Assembly: GCA_033675545.1 (NCBI GenBank)
Contig: JAWDGP010006665.1
Location: 514,001-578,000, forward strand
Length of the DNA: 64,000 nt
Source: Elysia crispata
Taxonomy: Eukaryota; Mollusca; Gastropoda; Plakobranchidae
Reading direction: 5' to 3'
Position 1 is the stretch's first letter, and every line of letters begins with the position of its first letter. Of this stretch, positions 24,955-36,600 are shown piece after piece. Position numbers and translations under genes: made by a program. The notes under the pieces are model-generated. The model made no database searches, was not told where the DNA came from, and saw nothing but the letters and a program-made list of their open reading frames with translations.

Positions 24955-25756
24955 GGACTTATTATATGATCAAATTGCATATTTGACATGGCATTGTTGA
25001 AGGAAAACAGGAAAAGTTCTACTGTCATTTCTTGTTTTGCTTTAACATACTCGTTCAAATATCTTGTTGAACAGCAATTACAAACTTTAGTCTCGATTGG
25101 TTAAAGATCAAAGTAATTTTTTATTATAGCATGGAGCATGGCTGTGCAATAAAAGTATGGTCTGGCCGATCAGTTTTATTTGCATCAACTTTGTTCTGCT
25201 TTATGTATTCTATGTTAATTCTCATTCATGTTAGTTGAAAAAAAAAAGTGTGATAGTCATCATTTATGATACAAACAGATAGGAAATAATTTTATACAGA
25301 TGTGATAAATCTATTGCACTACTTGTTGAAAGAAATATTGCTCATGACAGAAATAACTTTCAAAATTTTTTTAAGACAATTAAAAAATAATAATGCAAGA
25401 GAGTTCATGTTGTCTCTTTCAACTTTTCTGGATATCTTTGATTAAATTTAATTCATGTGATGGACTTATGATAGATTAATAGTTGAGATACAATGTGTAA
25501 ATAGATATTATATGATACAGTGTTTGCAAGATCTATCACCTGTTATTGTGGTCTTTTTAAACAAATTAAAAGCTAAAATTATTTCTTTATTTACTGAATT
25601 AAATTATGATTATCTCTTTCACTTTTTTGTTGTCTTTTGATTTTTGATTCATGAAAAACATTCATACCGGTATGTCTCATGTTCTAACTGATTATATGTT
25701 TTGAATTTATTATGATATCTGGAGTGATTATACATGCTTGAATGATATATATATAT

Positions 25757-25778
25757 ATTCACCTTAAAAAGAAAAATA

Positions 25779-25812
<34 letters not shown>

Positions 25813-25822
25813 TAAGGTGAAT
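25757..25822. repeat. AT-rich hairpin with perfect 14-bp arms
   Basis: ATTCACCTTAAAAA at 25757-25770 is the exact reverse complement of TTTTTAAGGTGAAT at 25809-25822. Between them are a GAAAA step, an (AT)n run and a T run, which allow further A:T pairing. There is no T-rich minus-strand gene end here that would make it a terminator. Confidence 0.8.
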
Positions 25823-26044
25823 CTAAATCCTGAAAAAAACCCTTGAAGACTGCCCAACTCATGCAAAGAAACTTTTTCTATGGGTTGAAAGAATTAGCCC
25901 ATGTTACTGATTGTATGAATGTTCACCTAGTGGATTTTTTTTTCTCTTATGGCTTTCGCCCACAGAACTTACGGAATGTTATATAACTTAATTTGCAGAC
26001 TGTCACCATTTCTTTCGCAATTTAAAAAACCTGTTTCAAAGTGG

Positions 26045-26130
26045 CGCTTCTTGGTGTGATGGTATGCGTGTGTAAAGGTAGGCAATCAGAAAATCAAGGC
26101 CACTAGATTCAAAACCTTAGCATTCTTGTT
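26045..26130 (+). repeat. Possible tRNA-derived SINE fragment
   Basis: TGGTGTGATGGTATGCG near 26052 resembles a tRNA A box, and AGATTCAAAACC near 26104 resembles a B box. This is a weak pattern call with no defined ends. Confidence 0.25.
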
Positions 26131-26860
26131 TAGATGTAATTTAAACAAGTTTATGCTTAATGAAACAAGGTCTGGAGATGCATTGCATATGATTTGTAGA
26201 TTTAGATTTCTAGAACTTGTAGGCTGTAGAGTAGGAATTAAAACTTAATGTTCATCTGCAGTAAAATATTATTCTATAGATAATTAACTAGATATAGATG
26301 TAATCTTCTTTCTAGTTTAAGTATTTAATAAGAAAGAAAGAAGCAAGCCAACATCAAACACTCCAGTACCAGTTGCATGACCAAGTTAAGAAAGACCCAA
26401 TCCATCCCAAACAAAAGGAATTGTAAAATCTTATGAGTGGGCAAGGTCAAAAGCCAGGGTAGTTTTGTTTTGGAAATTGGTAAATACATGTTGGGCAAAC
26501 TGACTTTGCTTTATCCAAGTTTAACCTCTAACGGGATCTAACTAATTTTTCAGAAGAAATAAAACATATACAGAATACAGAGAAACTTCAAATTTGAACT
26601 GTATGGGAATGGATTAAAACTTTGAATTAAGAGGATTCCAATTGTAATAAGTATCATAACTGGACTCATTGACTGAGTGTGTACTGTGCCTACAGCAAGT
26701 AACTCTTCCCTTCCCCTCTCCCACATTGTTACTGTGTTAAACTGTTACTAGTGGCAATCTGTCCTTAGTGCTTTAGCTCCCTCTTCCTTTGTTAGCGCAC
26801 TGAACAGAATTTCTTGCGCAGGGATTAGTATATCTTGCTGCTTTAGAGATCCATATAGTA

Positions 26861-27690
26861 CAATGGAATCCGCTTAAAGTCAACACTTCGGGACCAAAAA
26901 AAAGTGTTGGCTCTATCCATTTTCAGGAAACAAGTCCGAAAATTGATGTTATAAAAAGTTTTTCTCCCTTTGCAATGTCTCCATTTCATTACTTAATGTC
27001 ACAGCTAAACTATGGTAAATCTATACAAGTTATTTAGGCAAAGAGTAAACCACTCAAATATAAAAATAGGTTTATTTAAACAGCTTGATGTCCTACACAC
27101 AAACACAAAATATGCGTACATACCTACAATTCTTGCTATAAATTTTTCAGCTGTACCCTCTTTAATATGGGTTGGGACAATCATTACTTTTGTTGATTTT
27201 TACCAAAAAAAAAAAAAGGGCCTGATTTAAAAATAAATGTTTAGTACTATTGAAGGCTCTGGAAAGGATGCTATTTATTAAGGCCAGCGGCAGTGCAGAG
27301 AAAACTGCACTGTTGGCCTCAAATGATGTGAGCCCACGATAAGTTATATCTTGATCTAGACACACACAGCATCCATCCAGCCCACGCTCTAAGCACCTTT
27401 CTTTGTTACTGTCACAACTGCGCTAGACCACATTAACTTAGCTAGGCCTTGTTAAGCATGCTATTATTTCACAGTGACTTACTGACTGAATTGGGTTTAC
27501 AAACAAAAAGCCATGTCCTGCCCACGCATCCCCGCTTTTATGTGTTTCACCTTTTCCCATCCACTACCAGGTGTTGACTTTAAGCGAAAATGTCCCCCAA
27601 GCCGTTGACTTTATCAGAAAATCAATTACTTAAACAAAGAAGAAAAAAACGGAACTGCAGTGTGGTGTTGACTTCAAGCCGATTCCACTG
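26861..27690. mobile_element. Non-autonomous DNA transposon with TA target site (Tc1/mariner-type MITE)
   Basis: The left end CAATGGAATCCGCTTAAAGT (26861) and the reverse complement of the right end, CAGTGGAATCGGCTTGAAGT (ending 27690), match at 23 of 26 positions over the first 26 bases including the shared TCAACAC. The element is bounded by TA at 26859-26860 and 27691-27692, as expected for Tc1/mariner-superfamily insertion. It is 830 bp long with no transposase-like frame, so it is non-autonomous. Internal copies of GTTGACTTTAAGCG and GTTGACTTTATC near 27573 and 27604 repeat parts of the terminal sequence. Confidence 0.75.
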
Positions 27691-27810
27691 TACTTCTCTA
27701 ATGCCTTAAGCGGTGGTATTGACTGAATTAGAATCAAACCAGTAAAACTTCTGAATATGAGTCCGTTTCTAACAAAGCCAAAGAGAAAAAAAAATATCCT
27801 GTCCTCTAAC

Positions 27811-28160
27811 AAAATTTGGTTCATGAGAAGTTCCAATAATCAGACTTCTGTTTTTGAGATTTCCACTGTACAGAGGATGTATGTCAACAAAGTTGTGAAG
27901 ACTTTTTACTTATACTGTTATAGTTTTTGTAAGTAAAAAGTGGATACAAACAGGAGCTATTATTTGTAAACCAATGCCAGCTTCAGAAAATTCGGTTCAT
28001 GAGAAGGTTCATTAATCAGACTTCGGTTTTTGAGATTTCCACTGTACAGAGCATGTATGTCAACAAAGTTGTGGAGACTTATTACTTATAGTATTTGTAG
28101 AGTTAAAAGTGGACACAAACAGGAGCTATTATTTGTAAACCAATATCAGCTTTAGAAGAA
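27811..28160. repeat. Tandem duplication, 176-bp unit, 2 copies
   Basis: AAAATTTGGTTCATGAGAAG at 27811 recurs as AAAATTCGGTTCATGAGAAG at 27987. The following CAGACTTC..GGTTTTTGAGATTTCCACTGTACAG-type block and the GGAGCTATTATTTGTAAACC block are also repeated. Each copy contains TTCCACTGTA, like the right end of the transposon at 26861-27690. Confidence 0.8.
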
Positions 28161-30630
28161 GCTGAGGAAATAAAGCACGAACATTTTGTTTTTGTAAAAC
28201 ATTTTTCGTTTAGCTTGTACCCAGCACTGCATTAATAAATTTTAAAAAATCTAGATTTGATATTAGATAGCCTGCTCACTGCCATCATTTCTATTTCAGG
28301 TACTTTATCAGCAGAAAAGTTTTGACTTGAACTGTGTTCATATTTCTAAATGTGTTTGCATTGTATATCATTACTTAACAATCTTGCATTTTTGGGCTAC
28401 AATTGTGCAGTTTGATGACTGTTGGGTTTATAGCTTGCAGTACTGTGGGCAAAAGGTTTAATATTAGTACTTGAGGAGTAGATTTTTTTAAAATTCTCAA
28501 TATGGCCATTTTTTAAAAAGAGTCTAAAATGGGGTAAAAAAACACTTGACTTATAGTCTCTTTATTTTATGGCTTTTTGCTACTCCCCATCAAGTCATAA
28601 ATTGGTTTCATTCAAAGTAACTGAACATTTGAAATGCATAAAAGTAGCATGCCTTCTTTTACACACTAACTTGCCAATAAAGACGACCCTAAAATAATTA
28701 TAATACTCAGCTAAAAAACAAGGGTTGTTATTTTAGCAAATTTTACTTCAGGTTCAAAGAACAAATTAAATTTAAACAGACTTGTACAAATTTAAAAAAA
28801 GGTAACAATAATATGCAACTTTTATTTAATCAATTTTGAAACATCAAAATCACATGACAAGGTAATCTTAATTAAAAAAAAATTGAAATCAAGCTTGTTT
28901 TAATATTAAGTAGCACCAAAATGATAGCTATACCCCAATATGCTTGAAAGAAATAAAGTGGGCGAAAAACCTGTTCCAACCTCCCCTAAAAATCATCTTC
29001 AAATTAATAATCTAAAAGTAAAAGAATTAATTTTGACTTAAAAAATTGACTGAAAAAGGTTTCACAATGCAATATCATTCAGAAAAAAAAAATCTTTATG
29101 TATGAAATAGTGGCATCTCTAATTTGTAAAAACGCATCCTTAGTTTCATTCTCTTTCAAGGAAAGATTTAATCAGACATACATGAATGAAATTCTTAACT
29201 CTATTTCAATTGAGAGTTCAGCAGATTTACATGAATGCAACATTACAAAGACTTCCATATAAAAATATCAAATATACATCTATCCAACAAAGTAAAAAAA
29301 TCTCAGAGCATGCAAGATTTAATAAAACCATCAAAAGGACAATCTAGTTTTCTGATTCTTTTAGTTTCCGATAGAAATTACATCTTTCAAATTTAAACAA
29401 AAATCAAAACATTTTTTCACTCAGCAATAAAAAGAAGCCTTTTTGTTACTTTTACACAAAACTTACGAGACGACTTAATTTTCATGTACTATATCCATGC
29501 AAATTTCTCCACCTCTTTCAAAAGCCATATATTTTTTTATTTGCACTAAAAAAGATGTCATCCCACCAATTCTGTTTTCCACATAAAAAGAGCAACACAG
29601 ACTTCTATTTTGAAAGTGTTAAATACAGTATATAGGTTGGGATTCTGCAGGTTGGATATCTTCAAAGGCTTGCCAATCTATACATTAAGTAACAATTTGC
29701 TAGGCCTGTTATTTACTATCTTGCTCAATACAAGCATATGCAGGGCTACAGCACAGGTACTGGATCTCACCTAAACTTTGTCATGGCTGAAGGAATCCTA
29801 ACAACAAAGTGTAAAATAAGCAGATTATCACAAGTATTGCCCTTTCACTAGAAACGTTCAAAATCTTTGGCTGCAAAATAGCATTAGATGTCTTCTAAAT
29901 GCTTCTGGTTATTGAACACAGCTCATGGCTTCTAATCAGACAAAATAACTTTTTAACACTACATTCCTTTAGACCTAAAAAAATTTTAATGTTGATAAAA
30001 TACATCAGCACAAACAACAGATTAACTGAAAAAAAAAAGAAATGACTATTTTTCTTTATCAAACCCACAATATTCCACAACTAAAGAGTAGTTTCTTATT
30101 AGCTAGGGACTTGTCACATGAGGAGGTAGGAAAAATGAACAGATCTACACTTTATCTGATTCATTTATTTATAAGACTTTTAAATAATGATTGAATTTAA
30201 TAGAACCAGTTTGAACTCTCTATAACCAAATTTAGGGTTTTATATAATTAGTAAGTATCTAGCTCAATATGAACTTATATTAGGCAACTTTGATCCCAGT
30301 CACACTACCTATGAAATCTGTTTTTTCCTATAATTAGGAAAAATACCATATATTCATGTAACAAAGTTTCTAACAACTGGGTCAAGTGTTAAGATGTCAT
30401 GTTTTCAATTTGAGGAATAAAGATATAGTGAATAAATTATTCATGCAATCTGTCTACATTCTTTGAAGGTTTTAACTAACAATCAAAGGAAGACTTTCTA
30501 AAATGTGGTAACCAAACTAAAACATCAAATCTCACAAAAGACTTGCAGCAATCACAAGAGAAGCCACTTGACATAAATTATGTACATGTACAAAGTTTCT
30601 GTACAATAATCCTCTAAAGGGCTAGCCTCA
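28161..30630 (-). other. Intergenic DNA and probable 3' UTR of PPP1R7
   Basis: AT-rich with no supported coding sequence. On the minus strand AATAAA (plus-strand TTTATT at 30164-30169) lies about 460 nt after the PPP1R7 stop and is a candidate poly(A) signal. Other such signals occur further down, for example near 28818. Confidence 0.4.
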
Positions 30631-33600
30631 TCATCTGGCAAGTGTTGCATCAATCTGTCGAACCCATGGCAGAGCTAGCATCACCTTCCGCCTATAGCTC
30701 GGATCCTGCTGCTTGGCCGAATCAAAGTAGATGGGATTTCTCTCCAAATAAACAGTTTCTAGCTTCTTGAGGGATGCCAATGCCTGTATCTCTTCCCATG
30801 AGCCTACAGAGTTGTCGTTGAACTGGGCAGATCGTAAAAGAAATAAAAAAAAATTAAAAATCAGATTACCAAAAATAAACCTTGACAGCATTATGAAGAA
30901 AATCAGTCTATTATCTTTCCTATTATCTCTTTTCTGAGCAGAGAATGAGAAAGGTAGAACAAACTAAGAACCTGTAATAACATCAATCGAAAAAAGTAAT
31001 TTGAGAACCTAAGATTCAGCAAACTATATTGATCACAGAATCTGTCATCCATTTTCCTGACGAGAATTTAGATTTAAATCTTTTGAAGAAGCACAACATT
31101 ATGCATCACATCAGAACAATCAGTAAAAATTGCAGGTGGTACCTGTTCGAGCACCTACTAAATCGAACTTTTCAAAAAATCCTATTCCATTTTCAAAATA
31201 AAAGGAGCATGGCTGGTGAGGGTGCTGTGAAGGTCCATTCTTACATAATATAACACATCCACTTGTCCATCTATAACCAGTCCTTAACATAAACAAATTC
31301 TTTTTTTCTTTACCATTGATCATAAATTAATCCTCAAACGGATGTACAAATTTTAAATTTCTCCTATATTGGAAGCAAAATAATACAAAGCATAACAGTC
31401 ATGTTCCACTCTACAATATTTTGAGCAATTAGTCAACTAAATGCTTGGTGTTGATCTGAGTGCTGGACACTAGACCTAGCCGCACTGTCTATACAGGAGA
31501 TGCCAAAAGAGTAGGCGGGGAATTCAGGTTTACACAAGATTTGCGGTGAGGTTTTAGTAACAATAAGGGACAAAAGTAGACACCAGAAAGTTAAAGTAAG
31601 TGGCAATGATGGGCAATGTACAAGTGGCCGCAGACGATGTAGGTGGGGTTGGTTTAAACAAGACTGAGGAAATTGTTACAATCTTAAAAACAAGAAAAAT
31701 GCCTATGTAATGAAAGGTTTCTTACCTATATAGACCTTAACACCACCTGCCTGCCCATGCCAATCAGGAGGACTTTACCTTCAGACTTTAGGTTTCTCCA
31801 ACCTTATTTTACCATTAAGACCCAGCATTTGAAATGACTGCTTAACTCACCCAAAACTCAGCCAGATCTTCAAGTTGTCCAATATTTTCTATTTTTTGTA
31901 TTCTGTTCCCAGCTAGATCCAGTGTTGTTAACTTTTTCTGTAGAAGTAAAATACACAACCACTGTAGCCCATGTATTAATTATGTAAGAAACAATTTCCA
32001 AAGTGTATTATATTTTATTTGAATAGTAGAGTATAGGGAAATCCCTTCAATGGACAAAAAAGAAAAAGCAAAAATGCGTGAGGAATTCCTTGTTTTAACA
32101 AACTTATTTACGTGAAATAAACAATGCATTTTTGCGCTATGCTTTTAAAAACTGTAACCAAAATTTCCCGATGTAATCAATCAAATAGTGATATCAATTT
32201 TCCATTCTGCTTTCTAAATACAGTGAATTGTCAGATATGCCATAAGGATAGTAAATAATTAAAGTATAGCAAACACTACTGAGCAAGCATTATTTTCATA
32301 CACATGACTCCAAGCCTTGTATCTGCTCCAGCCCATTGTGACTTATGTATAACTCGTCAAGCTCAGTCAGGTTTTCCAGACCCTCTATCTTCAGCAAACG
32401 GTTGCTCTGAAAAAAAAACAACAGAAATAAAAAAACATTTTAAATGCTTATCATCATGTATCTATCCCCAAAAAATGATATCCTGCAAGTTAGTACATCT
32501 CTTGGCACTTTTTGTGGAAATTTATAATCTTATGATGAAAACTTTGAAAGATTTCTAAATACACTGGAAATATGCCAAATTAGCTGCCTTGCAGAGTTAG
32601 GGCAATTGGTGACGATAAAATAGTTTGCCATTCTTGAATTTTATTGAAAAGGCCTTGGATGCTACTTATTCTATTGAACAGGTCAGAAAGAAATAAGATT
32701 TAAGCAATTTATTATTTAGAATAAGACTCCAAGACAGATTAAAGGGATGTTCTGCTATTTAAAATTTAATTTATAACCAAAGTCAAAAGACAAATGTCTG
32801 GCATTCAATGGTATTTGAAAGAAAATGTTCAGAAAAAATGCTTTTTAAATAAAACTTACAAGTATAGATTTGCCAACCATGTTTTAATCAAGGGACACAA
32901 ACAAAATACATCAGTCGACATTTATAATTGTTCAAGATGGACCAATACAGTTTATTGTGTCGACAATTTATCCATTCAAATATAAATGCATATTTATATT
33001 TTTTTTGCTAGTATTCTAGTCTATTAACTACCAAAATTTGCCATAACAATGAAAACATTGACGGATGAACTGCCTGTTAGATCCTCTTACCTGTACACTG
33101 AGACAGGTGAGCTTCGTCAGAGTTTCCAGACCTTGGAGCTTTGAGATCTTGTTCTTTCCCAGGTAGAGACTATGTAGATTCACAAGTTGATCTATGCCCT
33201 CTATGACCTAAGTGGTACGTATGCCAATAAAATATAAACCACATAGTTGAAATAAAATCAATATGGCTGATAATCAAAAACAAGTGTCAGTTGCACATCT
33301 TCCTTGATGAGTGTTATCTAGCAAAACAGCTCTTCATATGAAAGTTTCAGGTCACACATAAAAATTGCATGGAAATAAATTTTGAGCACTAAGTATAAAA
33401 TTTTAAATTTTCCAAATCCTGGCTGATTATCCGTTAAAAAAAAATAGTTTTGATGGCCTTTGTAATTCCTCCTGTTATACAGGTACAGCTGCCCGATAAT
33501 AATAAAATTAATAGTAATAATAATATTGTTAGTAATGTTGATTTAGGCAGTGCTTGCCCTGAAACTTACAGCTGCTAGCCATGCCATACTTGCAAACTAT

Positions 33601-36600
33601 TGTATAAGGATATCTTAAATTTGGGAAAAATTAAATCTAAATTCAAAATAGAAATTAATATCTTTATTGTCAAAACAATAGTGAATATCGAGTGATGATG
33701 AGCTCTGTTTTATCCAGGTATCTGACTACTGCAATATTTCTTGCACTGATGGATGAAAACTAACCAAAAACACTTACGCTAATACAAAAGCTCAGAAACG
33801 TACTTTTTAGAAGTTTTACACAAAAAACATGCCCATGATATAAACATCATTTTTATGACAAAATAGTATTTTGAAAGGCTTCTGATCACTGGAAAAAGGT
33901 AATTCCTGTTTATTAGGTAACATTGCTATTTGTGAAATTGCAGTAGTCAGATACCTGGATAGATCTAGAAATTAGTTTTGAAGAGGTGTGATTCCATAAA
34001 TAATTGTTTCCCAGCTAACCCTCTATGAAATGTTTATGAGACCAGATCTATCATAGTTCAGAAAAAAAATACAAAGGTGGTGTTTCCAAACAGCTTGATG
34101 TCAACTATAATCTCTTTAGTTATGCAATGCTTCAGCCACACTCTATGACTTGCCACCTTCATGATAGTTCAGTAATAAAACAATCTGAGCAAAGCCGATT
34201 TAAGCTAGACTCATACTAACTAAAAACACAAAAAAACACCATATAAACATGCCATTGTGCTATTTCACACAATAATAAGAGTCCACTTGTAATATCTGAA
34301 AGCTTTCCTTAAGTACCAATCCACTTCTTATTTTCCTATGACAAACAATCTTGTAGGAGTATATACTGGCAAAAGTGCCCTTCAGGTGTACTCACACGAA
34401 TACGATTTGCTCCCAGCTCCAGCATCTCCAAGTTAGTGAGGTGGTTGATTTTCTCTATTTTGCTGATTTTATTGTTGACCAGGAACAACTTGCGCAGATT
34501 CGTCAGGTTCTCTAACCCCTCGATCTTACGCAGCCGATTGTAAGACAGATCAAGCTGGCTACAGATCACAAATGATACATAATATATTCAGCTATAGACA
34601 AAGCAATGCATTATGGGAATTTGTGTGCAAAAGAAAAATTAGTGAAAGATTTTCATTTAGCAACCACAAAAATAATATGATATATAGCCTTCTGTCCCTT
34701 GAGAGGTCTGAATTAAAAAAAATTGAAAGTGCAATGCATGTAAAAATATCAAAGAGCTTTCAAACACTTAAAATAACTTCTGCCTTTTTTAAAGAGCAGC
34801 ATCATGCTTAAAGCCAGAATAAAGACTTCATTAAATCCATGTTTTTAATTATAGAAGTCAAGAGAACAAAAAATTTAAAAAAAAAGCCACCTTACTCCAG
34901 GTTAACTAGGACTTCTAGGTTCTCAATTTTTGTGATCTGATTGTCGTAAAGATCCAGCTCTCTTAAATGAACTAAGGTGCTGAGACCCTCAATGGTTTTC
35001 ACCAGATTCTGTCGCAAGCAAAGCGTCTGAAATGAAATATAATGATTTTTTAAAAAATTAAGTAGAAAAGAAAGATGTTTATAGAAGAGTCATGGTTCAA
35101 TGGTATAGCCACTCTCTTTGAGAGTCTGTTGAAAATACATATATGGTGTATGTCTACTTGATAAACATCTCTATTAGTATCCATATTAGCATCTTGCTGA
35201 CATTTCTTTTCCTGAAAACACGAAGATCTATGTAGCTTTTTACTCTAGTTCGCAGCTTTGATAAACATGCAAGTGAAAAGGGATGCACTGAGTTTAACTA
35301 CCAAGGTGAGATGGGAAAAGCAAGAAAACATCGAGACCATTAAATCAGATTGAACAGTCTTCCTGGGTAACTACTCTGTTAAAATTTTATGTAGATCAGG
35401 ATTTAAATATTTTGCTTGACTCTTTCAACTCTCCAGCCCTGCACCTAGCATACCAGTAGGTTATAGAAAGCTTTATGTTTAATCTTTATTTCTGACATAA
35501 CTAGAAGAAATGGACAAAGAGCCAGAACAAAAGTTGGCCTTAATGAAGGTAGACACAGTGATACAATATGCATATACAGTAGTCGAGTATGGATTGCCCA
35601 AATTCATTGGTAAATTTTTTAACACTCCGGACTTGGACAGTTTTAACGAATATTTTTAAGTGTGTTAACAGCATAAAGAGGTTTCCTCTTTTCTCTATTA
35701 CACCAGTACAATTTCGAGCATAACCGTGATACTAGATTTGCCATATTTTCTCTACATTTAGTATTTCAAATAGCGGATTGAAGACAGATAACTCTGAACA
35801 ACCTGACCTGTCACACCCAATTCATTTTATGTGAAAACTTGTCTCCAATGCTAGATCTAGATACAAGGTCTACATTCAGATCATGGTCACACATTTCTTT
35901 CTAGGTCGACATTGAAATACAGTGAACCCTAGCTTGTTCCTGAATAATCAATAAGCGAGACAGGGGCTGTAGGTCAAGACAAACTTAGAACTAATCTCAA
36001 CAGAGGACCCAACAAAGGATTGAAACCCTAAGCTTCCTGTTGTCAGTCTAACACTCTACCTAAAGAGATATTTGGTGTCCTAAACATCAATTAAGAGATC
36101 TTACCCGCCAGCTGTTAACATTTTTACACCTATGGACTGATTTAATGAGCAAGGGGTGGGCCCAGATGGATTTTTTTTTCATTTTTTATTTACCAGTCAT
36201 CATTACCCATATCTTGTACATGTAAGACAATTTTTTTTTTCATTAGGGCAGTAAGGTGGGGAGGGAGAGGGGATCTCTCTCGCTGATGATTTGGAATCAA
36301 AGGTTAGGGAGGCTGTCATCAAATTCTTGGTACTCAGTGAAAGGGAAAGGCAGGGCGTGCTTGTTTGAAGAGTAACAACAGCTGTAAAGGACATTTGATT
36401 GAAATTTAAGATTTGTGAATGTGATGAAAGACTTTTTCAAGTCAAGGTCTGTCGATTTCTTAAAAGGCAAACATTTTCTTTCTTCAATTGAAGATGGATT
36501 GTTTGAAGAATATGTGTTATAGCTTCAAATTGGTTTGACGAAAAGGTAGAAACAATAAAGCAATAAAGAGAGTGGAAACCGGATAAGTTTGAGGAATTCA

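Noticed and set aside
35090..35145. TGGTTCAATGGTATAGCC resembling a tRNA A box
   Set aside because: No B box at the expected distance and no cloverleaf, so not called as a tRNA or SINE.
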